From assembly GCF_965213555.1 (NCBI RefSeq), contig NZ_OZ243890.1, positions 372,001 to 436,000 on the forward strand: a DNA stretch of 64,000 bases. The letters are read 5' to 3'. The stretch is from Acuticoccus sp965213555. GTDB lineage: Bacteria > Pseudomonadota > Alphaproteobacteria > Rhizobiales > Amorphaceae. The notes below the pieces were generated by a model that saw only the letters and a list, made by a program, of their open reading frames with translations, had not been told where the DNA came from and did no database searches. This document shows positions 9,469 through 17,519 of the stretch, piece after piece; the stretch's first letter is position 1, and the number at the start of each line of letters is the position of its first letter. The position numbers and the translations under genes were made by a program.

Positions 9469-11164
9469 CGTCGTCCGGCCCGGCGGGGAGGCGCTTGCCC
9501 TCACCGCCGTCGTCCTCGTCGCGGCGGTCCTGTTCGTCCTGCCGCTGGCGAACCTCTTCGCCGCGGGCCTCGCGCCGGACGGCGAGCTGAGCCTCGCGCC
9601 GCTCGCCGACGCGCTCGCGAGCGGGTCCACGCGGCGCGCGCTCATCAACAGCCTCGACTCCTCGCTGTGGTCGGCGCTCGCGGCCACCGCCATCGGCACG
9701 CTCCTCGCGCTCGTTGTCGGCCTGACCGACGTGCGCGCCAAGGGGCTCCTCGTCTTCCTCGTCCTCTTGCCGATGATGATCCCGCCGCACGTCACGGCGA
9801 TCGCCTGGATCCAGACGCTGGGGCCGTCGAGCCCGCTCCTGCGCTCCGTCGGCCTCGCGCCGGAGATCGGCACGACGCACCCGCTCTACTCGCGCGAGGG
9901 GGTGATCCTGCTCCTCACCATCCAGCACGCGCCGCTCGTCTTCCTGGTGGTGCGCGCGGCGCTGCGGGCGCAGCCGCGCGAGCTGTCGGACGCGGCGCGC
10001 GTCGCGGGCGCGGCGCCGACGCGGGTGCTGCGACGGGTGATCCTCCCCCTCCTCGCACCGTCCCTCGTCGCCGGCTTCGCGCTGGCGTTCGTGTCGGCGC
10101 TGAAGAATTTCGGGATCCCTGCGCTGCTCGGCATCCCGGGGCGCTACACCACGCTCCCCGTGCTGATGTGGCAGCGCATGGCGAGCTTCGGCGTGTCGAT
10201 CCTGGAGGGCGTCGCGGTGATCGCCGCGATCATGGCGGGCGTCGCGGTGATCGCGGTCGCCGTGACCGCGCTCCTCCAACGGCTCGGCCGAGCCGCGCTG
10301 ATCGGTCCGCCGCGGCCGCCACTCGGCGTGCGGCTCGGTTCCGCGCGGCTCCCCGTGGAGGGGGCGCTGTGGGCCTTCATCGCCGTGGTCCTCGTCCTGC
10401 CCCTCGCCGCGCTCCTCGCCACCGCGCTGGTGCGCACCTACGGCCTGCCGCTCACGGCGGCGACGGTGACGCTCGACAACTTCGCGGAGATCCTGGTGCG
10501 CCAGGGTGTGACGGTGCGCGCGTTCGCCAACTCCACCGTGGCGGCTGGCGGGGCGGCGCTGGTGCTCGCCGCCCTCGCCGTGGTGATCGGCCACCTCGTC
10601 ACCCGCACGCACCGCGTGCGGCGCGGCGTCGGCCGCGGCGCGGAGGCCCTCGGCGACCTCGCCTACGCGATCCCGGGCATCGTGGTGTCCATCGCGTTCA
10701 TCCTGACCTTCCTGCGGCCGCTGCCGATCCTTGGCGTGTCCCTCTACAACACGCTCCTCATCATCGCGCTTGCCTACGTCACCGCGTTCCTCGCCATCGC
10801 GGTGAAGCCGGTGTCGGCCGCGTTCGCCCAGCTCGACCCGGCCCTCGACGATGCGGCACGGGTCGCCGGTGCGTCCTATGGGCGGCGCATGGCGCGCGTG
10901 TTCGCGCCGCTCGTCGCGCCGGCGGCGGCGTCCGCCGCGATCCTCGTCTTCCTCACGGCGTACAACGAGATCACCGTGTCGGCCCTCCTGTGGTCGTCGG
11001 GCAACGAGACCATCGGCACGACGATCTTCAACTACGAGGACGGCGGCTACACGACGCTCGCCGCCGCCATGTCGGCGGTCACCGTCGCGGCGACCGTCCT
11101 GTTGATGCTGGCGCTCGATCGACTCGGCCGCCACCTGCCCCAGGGCGCGGTGCCGTGGCGTTGA
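9437..11164 (+). CDS. Iron-type ABC transporter permease (fused two-domain), start unresolved
   Basis: This is a FbpB/AfuB-type permease of about 560 aa with two repeats of six helices. Each repeat has an EAA loop (ELSDAARVAGAAPTRVLRRV and ALDDAARVAGASYGRRMARV). The coding sequence clearly starts before the first usable codon, GTG 9731. Codons from about 9482 encode the first helix (ALALTAVVLVAAVLFVLP) and the start of the permease domain, yet no ATG, GTG or TTG occurs in this frame after its stop at 9434. The coordinate given is the first codon after that stop. A CTG or ATC start, or a lost base near the end of the preceding gene (9468), would explain it. Confidence 0.8.
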   Translation, partial: RCASRRSSGADVVRPGGEALALTAVVLVAAVLFVLPLANLFAAGLAPDGELSLAPLADALASGSTRRALINSLDSSLWSALAATAIGTLLALVVGLTDVRAKGLLVFLVLLPMMIPPHVTAIAWIQTLGPSSPLLRSVGLAPEIGTTHPLYSREGVILLLTIQHAPLVFLVVRAALRAQPRELSDAARVAGAAPTRVLRRVILPLLAPSLVAGFALAFVSALKNFGIPALLGIPGRYTTLPVLMWQRMASFGVSILEGVAVIAAIMAGVAVIAVAVTALLQRLGRAALIGPPRPPLGVRLGSARLPVEGALWAFIAVVLVLPLAALLATALVRTYGLPLTAATVTLDNFAEILVRQGVTVRAFANSTVAAGGAALVLAALAVVIGHLVTRTHRVRRGVGRGAEALGDLAYAIPGIVVSIAFILTFLRPLPILGVSLYNTLLIIALAYVTAFLAIAVKPVSAAFAQLDPALDDAARVAGASYGRRMARVFAPLVAPAAASAAILVFLTAYNEITVSALLWSSGNETIGTTIFNYEDGGYTTLAAAMSAVTVAATVLLMLALDRLGRHLPQGAVPWR

Positions 11165-11167
11165 GCC

Positions 11168-12271
11168 TCATGGGGTAGGCAGGACCCACCCGCCGTCGAC
11201 GACGAACCGAACGAACGACCCGTCCGGCGGCGTCGGGACCATGGCCTCGAAGGCGGGCAGGCCATCGGTGGCCAGCGTCACCTCGTAGCCGCCGCCCCGG
11301 TAGGCCGTCGCCGCCACGCGTGCCTCGAAGGGTCCGTCCGGGGTGAAGCGCACCTGTTCCGGCCGCACGAGAACGGTCGCCATGCCCGGGCGAGTGCCCC
11401 GGGGCGCGGCGACGGTGACGGCCTCGCCGCCGAGGCGCACGCTCGCCTGGCTGCCCGTCGCGGCCTCGACCGTCGCGGGGACCAGCGCGCCGCGGCCGAT
11501 GAAGCGCGCCACCGCGGCGCTCGCCGGCCGCTCGTAGAGCGCCACCGGATCAGCGACCTGCAGCACGCGGCCGGCCTCCATGACGGCGATGCGCGTCGCG
11601 AGCGCCATCGCCTCGCGCTGATCGTGGGTGATGTAGAGCGTCGTCGCGCCCGAGGCGGCGTGGACGCGGGCGAGCTCGGCCTCCATCGCGCCCCTCAGGT
11701 GCGGGTCGAGGTTGGCGAGCGGCTCGTCCATGAGGACGGTGCGCGCCCGCGAGGCGAGGCACCTGGCGAGCGCCACGCGCTGCTGCTGCCCGCCGGACAG
11801 CGACGCCGGACGCCGATCTGCGAGCGCGGAGAGCGACACCGCCTCCAATGCCCGCAATGTGACCTCGCGCACCTCGCTGCGCGCGAGCCCCGCCGACTGC
11901 GCCACGAACGCGACGTTCTGCGCGACGCTCATGTGCGGCCACAGCGCGTAGGACTGGAACACGACGGCGACGCCGCGCGCCTCGGGCGGACGGTGCCGTC
12001 CCGGCCCGGCCACCGCCTCCCCGGCGAGCGCGATGGTCCCGGCGTCCAGGGTCTCGAGGCCCGCGACGAGGCGCAGCAACGTCGACTTGCCGCAGCCGGA
12101 GGGGCCGAGCACCGCGAAGAACTCGCCCGCCTCGATGGTCAGCGTCACGTCGTCGACCGCGAGCGTCGTCCCGAAGCGCTTGGTGACATGGGCGAGCGAG
12201 ATGCCCTCCCCGCCCGCACCGGGCACGGCCGAACGCCCAACGCCGGGCCGCCGGCCCCGATCTTGTCTCAT
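11168..12271 (-). CDS. Iron-type ABC transporter ATP-binding protein
   Basis: The 367-aa ATPase has Walker A GPSGCGKST, Q-loop FQSYALWPHM, signature LSGGQQQR, Walker B TVLMDEP, the H-loop ITHD and a C-terminal TOBE domain (MATVLVRPEQVRF). This is the FbpC/PotA architecture. It faces the permease gene tail to tail with 3 bp between stops, so the transporter is encoded by two convergent transcripts instead of one operon. ATG 12271 is used; residues 1-22 precede the ATPase fold and are Arg/Gly-rich, so the GTG/ATG choice could be later. It powers uptake by the binding protein and permease at 8.5-11.2 kb. Confidence 0.88.
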   Translation of the reverse strand: MRQDRGRRPGVGRSAVPGAGGEGISLAHVTKRFGTTLAVDDVTLTIEAGEFFAVLGPSGCGKSTLLRLVAGLETLDAGTIALAGEAVAGPGRHRPPEARGVAVVFQSYALWPHMSVAQNVAFVAQSAGLARSEVREVTLRALEAVSLSALADRRPASLSGGQQQRVALARCLASRARTVLMDEPLANLDPHLRGAMEAELARVHAASGATTLYITHDQREAMALATRIAVMEAGRVLQVADPVALYERPASAAVARFIGRGALVPATVEAATGSQASVRLGGEAVTVAAPRGTRPGMATVLVRPEQVRFTPDGPFEARVAATAYRGGGYEVTLATDGLPAFEAMVPTPPDGSFVRFVVDGGWVLPTP

Positions 12272-12291
12272 GGGATCGGCGTCCTTATAAC
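12263..12291 (+). promoter_or_regulatory. Sigma-70-like promoter of tRNA-Glu(TTC)
   Basis: TTGTCT at 12263-12268, a 17-bp spacer and TATAAC at 12286-12291 lie 18 bp before the tRNA 5' end. The -35 overlaps the first codons of the divergent ABC ATPase. Confidence 0.6.
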
Positions 12292-12309
12292 CCGCGGGCC
12301 GTCGGCCGA

Positions 12310-12384
12310 GCGCCCTTCGTCTATCGGTTAGGACGCCAGATTTTCAATCTGGAAAGACGGGTTCGATTCCCGTAGGGCGTGCCA
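12310..12384 (+). tRNA. tRNA-Glu (anticodon TTC)
   Basis: Full cloverleaf. Acceptor GCGCCCT pairs with AGGGCGT (one G-U at position 1-72). Anticodon stem CCAGA/TCTGG closes the loop TTTTCAA, with TTC at 12343-12345. The T arm is ACGGG-TTCGATT-CCCGT. The discriminator G and CCA (12382-12384) are encoded. It reads Glu codons GAA and GAG. Confidence 0.95.
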
Positions 12385-12435
12385 CCGCGTGAGCCGCCGC
12401 ACCGCAATCTTCGCGCAAGTTTATTTTTGTAGCCA

Positions 12436-13445
12436 TGGCTACGGTTCGCTCTTACGTTGGGCACGTCAGGAGCAGAGATGCCAGATTTCGTTCGGACCAA
12501 ACACTGCGAGCGATCTTCTCGCGTGGTCGACGCCTTTCAGATCCTCCTTTTCGGTGCCGAGCTTAACGTTCGCCGAGCGGATCTGAGTTGGGACCAATGG
12601 CGTCATCGACCTTCGCGTCGAGGGCGAGGGGTTCGACTTGACGACGACCGTGCAAGGCGTCAGAGCACCTGTTGGCGGTCGCATCGACCTTATCGAGATC
12701 GCGGGGAGACGCTTCTCAAGATCGAGGACCTCGGCGTGACGGCGACGTTGATTCGTGGAAGCGGCTCGGTCCGTGATAGCAGCGCGGTAGAGCGCCTGCT
12801 GACGGGGCTCGACTGGAGGTACGCACCCGGCAACCGGTCGACTTTCGTCCTGTCGGAGTTCACCTTCACAAGCTAGGAAGCGCGTGCGCATCCAGTTGCG
12901 GGGCAACGAAAAGTTCCTACCTGGGTGGCGGCGACACACCGACAACTTCCTCGGCAGCGGCCAGACCTCGCCGTCGGCGGATCCGGCAGCGACCGACTTC
13001 TTGGCGGAGACGGCGAGGACACGCTGTTCGGCGGTAGCGTGCGGACCTCCTCGACGGCGGGCGTGACGACGACGTCCTCGTCGGCAACAGCCGACTGGCT
13101 GGCTGGAGGCGGCGGGGACGACGTCCTGAAGGGGCTGGCCGGCAGGGATCGGCTGCTCGGCCTGACGACGACCGCCTGTTTGGCCATGGCGGCAACGACG
13201 TGCTCGACGGCGGGAACGGCGACGATACGATGCGCGGGGGTGCTGGGCAGGACGTTTTCATCCTCGGTCGAGGCGGCCATGATGTTGTCGTCGACTTCGA
13301 GGCAGGCGTCGACGTGTTGCGCTTGAAGGGTGATCCTACGCTTTCAGTCGAGGCGGTTGATGACTCCGTGACCGTGCGCTGGAATCACGGCTCGGCGACC
13401 TTCCTTGGATTGACCGTCGATGAGTTCGAAGCCGGGCTCGGCTGA
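12436..13445 (+). pseudogene. RTX calcium-binding protein, multiply frameshifted
   Basis: The 3' half encodes RTX nonapeptide repeats, but in alternating frames. GGSGSDRLLGGDGEDTLFGG (about 12967-13035) is in one frame. ADLLDGGRDDDVLVGN (from 13041) is in a second. WLAGGGGDDVLKGLAGRDRL (about 13090-13160) returns to the first. DDRLFGHGGNDVLDGGNG onward (13164-13445) is in the second again and runs to a good C-terminus with DVFILGRGGHDVVVDFEAG, the type I secretion tail of serralysin-like proteins. Three frameshifts fall between about 13036 and 13160. The 5' part (12436-12876) is also split between frames (GVIDLRVEGEGFDLTTTVQG, then LKIEDLGVTATLIRG). When intact it would have been a calcium-folded secreted protein. 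No T1SS genes are nearby. Confidence 0.75.
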
Positions 13446-13453
13446 GCCGAACG

Positions 13454-13918
13454 TCACCCGGCGAAGGCGATGAGGCGGCCGAGGGCCAGCACCGCAAGCC
13501 ACAGGAGGAGCGAGGCTCCGGCGTGCGCCGCGCGTCGCGTCGGTGACGCGCGCTCGATGGACGCCCCGTAGGCGAGGTGGAGCGAGACCGCCGAGAGGGC
13601 GCCGACGGCGACGAGCGCGAGCTTCGCCTGCACCACGGTGAGCGCCGCGTACTCGCTGGCTCGCACGGCAAACAACGCCCCGCCGGTGAGGATCGCCAAT
13701 GCGAGTCCAGCGGCGGCGAACGGGGTCAGAAGCTGCGCAGCGTGGGCGTGGGACGCCCGCACCAGCCCGAGGCGGACGAGGTTCAGCGGCACCATCGCGC
13801 CGACGAGCAGCGCGATGGCGAGGATGTGCGTCGCATTGAGCGCCGCGTAGCCCCAGCGGGAGGTGCGCACCCAGGCGACGGGCGCGAGCGCCTCCACCGC
13901 CTCGAGCACCCCCTCCAT
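13454..13918 (-). CDS. Small four-helix membrane protein (DUF2214/DUF6644-like)
   Basis: The 154-aa protein has four predicted membrane helices: about residues 28-50 (NATHILAIALLVGAMVP), 67-85, 92-112 and 130-150. The first helix carries a conserved-looking His (THILA), as in DUF2214/DUF6644 proteins that may bind haem or copper. It lies 4 bp after the stop of the secreted DUF6152 protein on the same strand, a pairing I recall from other alphaproteobacteria. The two probably act together at the cytoplasmic membrane and periplasm. Function is unknown and the family assignment is tentative. Confidence 0.6.
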   Translation of the reverse strand: MEGVLEAVEALAPVAWVRTSRWGYAALNATHILAIALLVGAMVPLNLVRLGLVRASHAHAAQLLTPFAAAGLALAILTGGALFAVRASEYAALTVVQAKLALVAVGALSAVSLHLAYGASIERASPTRRAAHAGASLLLWLAVLALGRLIAFAG

Positions 13919-13922
13919 CGCG

Positions 13923-14288
13923 TCAGCTGCGCTCGGGGTAGAGCTCGTAAAGGGTGCCCGCGATGGTCAGGCGCTCGGCCTTGAGCAGCCGCTCGGACGA
14001 GGCGGCGGCCGGCTCGCCCTCCGCAGTCAGCTCGACGCCCTCGGCGAAGTCACCGTCCGTCAGCCCAGCGCGGGCGTTGCGCCAGGGCTGGCCCACCTCG
14101 ACGGTCCACACCTCGCCGTCGACGTCCACCTCGAGGACGCCGTGCGGGTTGCCGAGCGCGGCCGAGCGGATGACGCCGGTAAGCTCGATGTTGCCTCCCG
14201 TAGTCCAGCTCCAGCCGTGATGCGCGAGGGCGGCGGGCGCGGCGAGCAGCGCGAAGAAGCTCGCCGCGGCGATGCGTCGGGTGATCAT
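13923..14288 (-). CDS. Secreted DUF6152-family protein
   Basis: The 121-aa protein has a signal peptide (MITRRIAAASFFALLAAPAALA) cut just before HHGWSW. The mature N-terminal His-His-Gly-Trp and the following beta-rich ELTGVI...NPHGVLEVDVDG pattern are typical of DUF6152, small periplasmic proteins with a possible metal site at the new N-terminus. ATG 14288 has an AGGAGG site 6-7 bp upstream, which rules out the longer frame starting at 14372. It forms an operon with the membrane protein downstream. The role is unknown; copper or metal handling is inference from the His-His start. Confidence 0.7.
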   Translation of the reverse strand: MITRRIAAASFFALLAAPAALAHHGWSWTTGGNIELTGVIRSAALGNPHGVLEVDVDGEVWTVEVGQPWRNARAGLTDGDFAEGVELTAEGEPAAASSERLLKAERLTIAGTLYELYPERS

Positions 14289-14356
14289 GAAGACCTCCTC
14301 ATGGGTTGCGCCGGAGGTAGTGCCACAGGTCCGCCGCGCCAACACCATCGCCCCCC

Positions 14357-14385
14357 TTGGCGAGCGCGGCAAAACCCTCTATCTG
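14357..14385 (+). promoter_or_regulatory. Sigma-70-like promoter of tRNA-Glu(CTC)
   Basis: TTGGCG at 14357-14362, a 17-bp spacer and TATCTG at 14380-14385 lie 11 bp before the tRNA. The spacing is identical to the promoter of the other tRNA-Glu. Confidence 0.5.
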
Positions 14386-14396
14386 CGACATCGCAC

Positions 14397-14472
14397 GCGC
14401 CCTTCGTCTAGTGGCCCAGGACGCCGCCCTCTCACGGCGGAAACAGGGGTTCGAGTCCCCTAGGGCGTGCCA
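14397..14472 (+). tRNA. tRNA-Glu (anticodon CTC)
   Basis: Cloverleaf with acceptor GCGCCCT/AGGGCGT, identical to the TTC tRNA at 12.3 kb. Anticodon stem CCGCC/GGCGG closes the loop CTCTCAC, with CTC at 14431-14433. The T arm is AGGGG-TTCGAGT-CCCCT and CCA is encoded at 14470-14472. It reads GAG. Confidence 0.95.
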
Positions 14473-14679
14473 CCCTTCGCCAAACTGCCGGCGAAGTCAG
14501 CGGACTTGCCCTACTGTGTCCAACTTCGCGAGGGCGCGGTTTCCAAACCTCGGGCCGCTCGATCCGCGTGACGACGTCCTCCCCTTGACGACCAGCGCGG
14601 CCGACTCGCGGCACCTGCCCGGCGATTGCGTTCGGACGGATGGCTGCGCTACCGAAGCGGACGTGCGCGCGAGGGAACC

Positions 14680-15513
14680 ATGCCGGACAAGACCATCGTG
14701 ATGACGGGCGCCGCTGGCGGCGTCGCTGGCATGCTGCGGCCGCTCCTGCGCGAGCGCTACAAGCTCGTCCTGTCCGACCGCTCCGCAGCGCCGGACGACC
14801 TCGCGCCGCAGGAGGAGTGGCGCGAGGCCGACCTCACCGACCCCGATGCGATGGCCGCGCTGATGGCGGGCGCGGACGGGCTCCTCCACCTCGGCGGGCA
14901 GTCGGTGGAGGCGGACTGGCCGACCGTGCACGCCGCCAACATCGAGGGCCTGTACAACGCCTACGCCGCCGCTCGCGACGCGGGCGTGCCGCGCATCGTG
15001 TTCGCCTCCTCCAACCACGCGATCGGGTTCTATCCGCGCACCCGGCGGATCGGCGTCGACGAGGCGGTGCGGCCGGACGGGTTCTACGGCGTGTCGAAGG
15101 CGTTCGGCGAGGCGCTCGGCTCACTCTTTGCCGACAAGTTCGGCGTGCGCGTCATGTCGATCCGCATCGGCAACATCGCCGCGCGCCCCGCCGACCACCG
15201 GCGCCTTTCCATCTGGCAGCACCCCGAGGACCTCGCGCAGCTTATTACCATTGGGCTGGAGCACCCGGACGTGCACCATGCCATCGTCTACGGCGCCTCG
15301 CACAACGAGCGCTCCTGGTGGGACAACTCCGCCGCCTACGCGCTCGGCTACGCCCCCCAGCACCGCGCCGAGGACCACGTCGACTTCGCCATGGCCGAGC
15401 AGGCGAAGCTCCAGCCGGACCCCGTCGGTGACCGCTTTCAGGGCGGCGGCTTCTGCTCGGACGGCTTTGCGGGCGACCTCGACCGCTCGCTGTCCGCACG
15501 GCTGACGCGCTGA
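14680..15513 (+). CDS. udh: Uronate dehydrogenase (NAD-dependent SDR)
   Basis: The 277-aa extended SDR has TGAAGGVAG at the N-terminus (NAD loop), then LLHLGGQSVEADW, FASSNHAIGFYP, YGVSKAFGE (catalytic Tyr-x-x-x-Lys) and YGASHNERSWWDNS near the C-terminus, ending with a DRFQGGGF block. The Ser-Ser-Asn-His, WWDNS and RFQGG motifs match Agrobacterium-type uronate dehydrogenase, which oxidises glucuronate or galacturonate to the aldarolactone. ATG 14680 follows GAGGGAA. The adjoining aldose epimerase supports a sugar-acid role. SDR generalists are the alternative, but the motif agreement is strong. Confidence 0.82.
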   Translation: MPDKTIVMTGAAGGVAGMLRPLLRERYKLVLSDRSAAPDDLAPQEEWREADLTDPDAMAALMAGADGLLHLGGQSVEADWPTVHAANIEGLYNAYAAARDAGVPRIVFASSNHAIGFYPRTRRIGVDEAVRPDGFYGVSKAFGEALGSLFADKFGVRVMSIRIGNIAARPADHRRLSIWQHPEDLAQLITIGLEHPDVHHAIVYGASHNERSWWDNSAAYALGYAPQHRAEDHVDFAMAEQAKLQPDPVGDRFQGGGFCSDGFAGDLDRSLSARLTR

Positions 15514-15520
15514 ATGGCCG

Positions 15521-16534
15521 ATGCGGCACGCGTCCGCGCCGTCGCGGCGCGCCGGGCATGACGTGCCGGTCGAGCGCTTCGGCACGTTCCGCGACGAGCC
15601 GGTCTACCGGGCGACGCTGACCTCCGATGCGGGCGTCGCGGTCAACATCCTCTCCTATGGGGCGGTGATCCAAAGCTGGACGGTGCCCGGCGCCGACGGC
15701 ATGCCGCGCCAGGCGACGCTGGGGTTCGAGGCGTTCGCGCCCTACCCCGAGCACAGCCGCTCCTTCGGCATCATCGCCGGGCGCCTCGCCAACCGCGTGC
15801 GCGACGCGCGCTTCACGCTGGAGGGGCGGACCTATGCCCTCGATCGCAACAAGGGTCGTCATCACATCCACGGCGGCTCCGAGGGGTTCGGTCGCAGCCT
15901 CTGGCGGCTCGATGCGGACGACCGCGCGGCGCGGCTCAGCCTCCGCAGCCCCGACGGCGCGATGGGCTATCCCGGCGCGGTCGACGTGGGGGTTGAGATC
16001 ACCCTCGACGAACATGCCGTCACCTTCGCGATGACCGCGGTTCCCGACCGCGCGACGCCCATCGCGCTGGCGCAGCACTCGTACTATCGGCTCGGCGGCC
16101 CCACGCGGGAGCATCGGCTCGCTGTCGCCACCGACCGCGTGACGCTGAAGGACGCCGACAAGGTCGCGACCGGTGAGGTCGTCCCCGTGGATGGGACGCC
16201 GCTCGACTTCCGCACGGAGCGTCCCATCGGCAACCTCGACCTCGACGACAACTTCTGCCTGACCGGCGCAGCTCCCGCCGCCACGCTGACCGGCCGCGAC
16301 CTCGCGCTGACGCTCGTCACCGACCGTCCGGGCCTCCAGGTCTACAACGCTTACGACATGCCGCCCGTGGCGATGCCGGGCCTCGACGGGGAGCGCTACG
16401 GCCCGCGGTGCGCCGTGGCGCTCGAGGCGCAGGACTGGCCGAACGCGGTCAACCACGAGGGGTTCCCGTCCGTCGTCGTGACGCCGGACCGTCCCTACCG
16501 TCAGGTGACCGCGGTCACCATCGTCCCAGCGTGA
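15521..16534 (+). CDS. Aldose 1-epimerase
   Basis: The protein is up to 337 aa with the galactose-mutarotase fold: GIIAGRLANRVRDARF, HHIHGGSEGFGRSLW (first catalytic His region), LAQHSYYRLGG (second His), and VALEAQDWPNAVNHEGFPS near the end with the catalytic Glu and the conserved Pro-Asn block. It interconverts alpha and beta anomers of aldoses. It starts 7 bp after udh, so the two are probably co-transcribed; an epimerase would supply the anomer used by udh. GTG 15563 (MPVERFGTFRDEP) is an alternative start closer to the family's N-terminus; neither has a good ribosome site. Confidence 0.9.
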   Translation: MRHASAPSRRAGHDVPVERFGTFRDEPVYRATLTSDAGVAVNILSYGAVIQSWTVPGADGMPRQATLGFEAFAPYPEHSRSFGIIAGRLANRVRDARFTLEGRTYALDRNKGRHHIHGGSEGFGRSLWRLDADDRAARLSLRSPDGAMGYPGAVDVGVEITLDEHAVTFAMTAVPDRATPIALAQHSYYRLGGPTREHRLAVATDRVTLKDADKVATGEVVPVDGTPLDFRTERPIGNLDLDDNFCLTGAAPAATLTGRDLALTLVTDRPGLQVYNAYDMPPVAMPGLDGERYGPRCAVALEAQDWPNAVNHEGFPSVVVTPDRPYRQVTAVTIVPA

Positions 16535-16737
16535 GGCGGGCTGAGCTTGCTTGCGTTGCGGTGTCGCGTCCTGTACCGCCGATCCATTGGGAGTGCGACC
16601 GAGCGCGGGCAGCCTGGATGCCACGGGCGTCGGCCCGCACGCTGTGTTCGGTGGCGGCGCTGGCAGCGGTCACGGTCAACGCGAGCGACGCGCTGCGCTC
16701 CCTTGATTTGAGTTCGACCAGCCTACGAGCATTCCCC

Positions 16738-17496
16738 ATGACCGACATCGACCGCATCGTCGCCGCCATCCGTGGAGAGGGTCCGCTCGCCGGGCTCGAC
16801 AACCCGCCGAAGGACGTGGCCGCCGCCTACGCCCTGCAGGAGGAGGTCCGCGACGCCCTCGGCGAGCTCGTGATCGGCTGGAAGCTGGCGCAGACGACGC
16901 CGGGCGCTCAGAAGGCCGCTGGCATCGACGCTCCCACCGTCGCCCCGTTGCTCAGCGGCATGATCGTGCAGGACGACACGACGTTCCCCGAGCGCAAGTT
17001 CTACAAGCCGGAGGGTGAGGCCGAGATCGTCATCGAGCTCGGTGACGAGATCCGCGAGCCCGTGTCCGCCGACGGCGTGCGCGAGCGCGCGGCCGGCTTC
17101 CGGCTCGCCATCGAGGTCGCCGACACGCGTTACGCCGACAAGCCAGCGGTGGGCGTGCCCTCGATCATCGTCGACCTCAACTCGTGCGGCGCGTTGGTGA
17201 TCGGCGAGCTTCAGCCCATCGCGGGGCTTGCCGACGCGCGCAGGGCGGCGGTCTCCCTCAAGCTCGGGGACGGCTCGATCGTCGAGGGGCTGCCCGCCGA
17301 CGCGCGGCCCGATCCCCTCGCCGTCGTGGCGTTCCTGTCGCGCTTCGTGACCGAGCGAGGCCATCACCTGGAAAGTGGCTCCTTCATCACCACGGGGACG
17401 CACACGCCGCCGACGCGGAGCGGGCCCGGCGAGCTCGTGGCGACCTTCGAGGGGATCGGCCGCGTCTCTTGCAAGCTCGCGGAGCCGCGAGCCTGA
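16738..17496 (+). CDS. FAH-fold hydratase (2-keto-4-pentenoate hydratase-like)
   Basis: The 252-aa protein of the fumarylacetoacetase C-terminal/MhpD family has IGWKLAQTTPGAQKAAGID, then EAEIVIELGDEI, IEVADTRYADKP and GSFITTGTHTPP. These are the usual positions of the metal-binding Glu-x-Glu pair and the final Gly-Ser-x-x-x-Thr-Gly loop. Members hydrate 2-keto-4-pentenoates or related keto acids in aromatic or sugar-acid breakdown. ATG 16738 is preferred over the longer frame at 16408, which overlaps the epimerase gene. It is on the same strand as udh and the epimerase but 200 bp away, so a shared pathway is only suggested. Confidence 0.85.
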   Translation: MTDIDRIVAAIRGEGPLAGLDNPPKDVAAAYALQEEVRDALGELVIGWKLAQTTPGAQKAAGIDAPTVAPLLSGMIVQDDTTFPERKFYKPEGEAEIVIELGDEIREPVSADGVRERAAGFRLAIEVADTRYADKPAVGVPSIIVDLNSCGALVIGELQPIAGLADARRAAVSLKLGDGSIVEGLPADARPDPLAVVAFLSRFVTERGHHLESGSFITTGTHTPPTRSGPGELVATFEGIGRVSCKLAEPRA

Positions 17497-17519
17497 CGCC
17501 GCGGCGGTGACGCCGTTCA

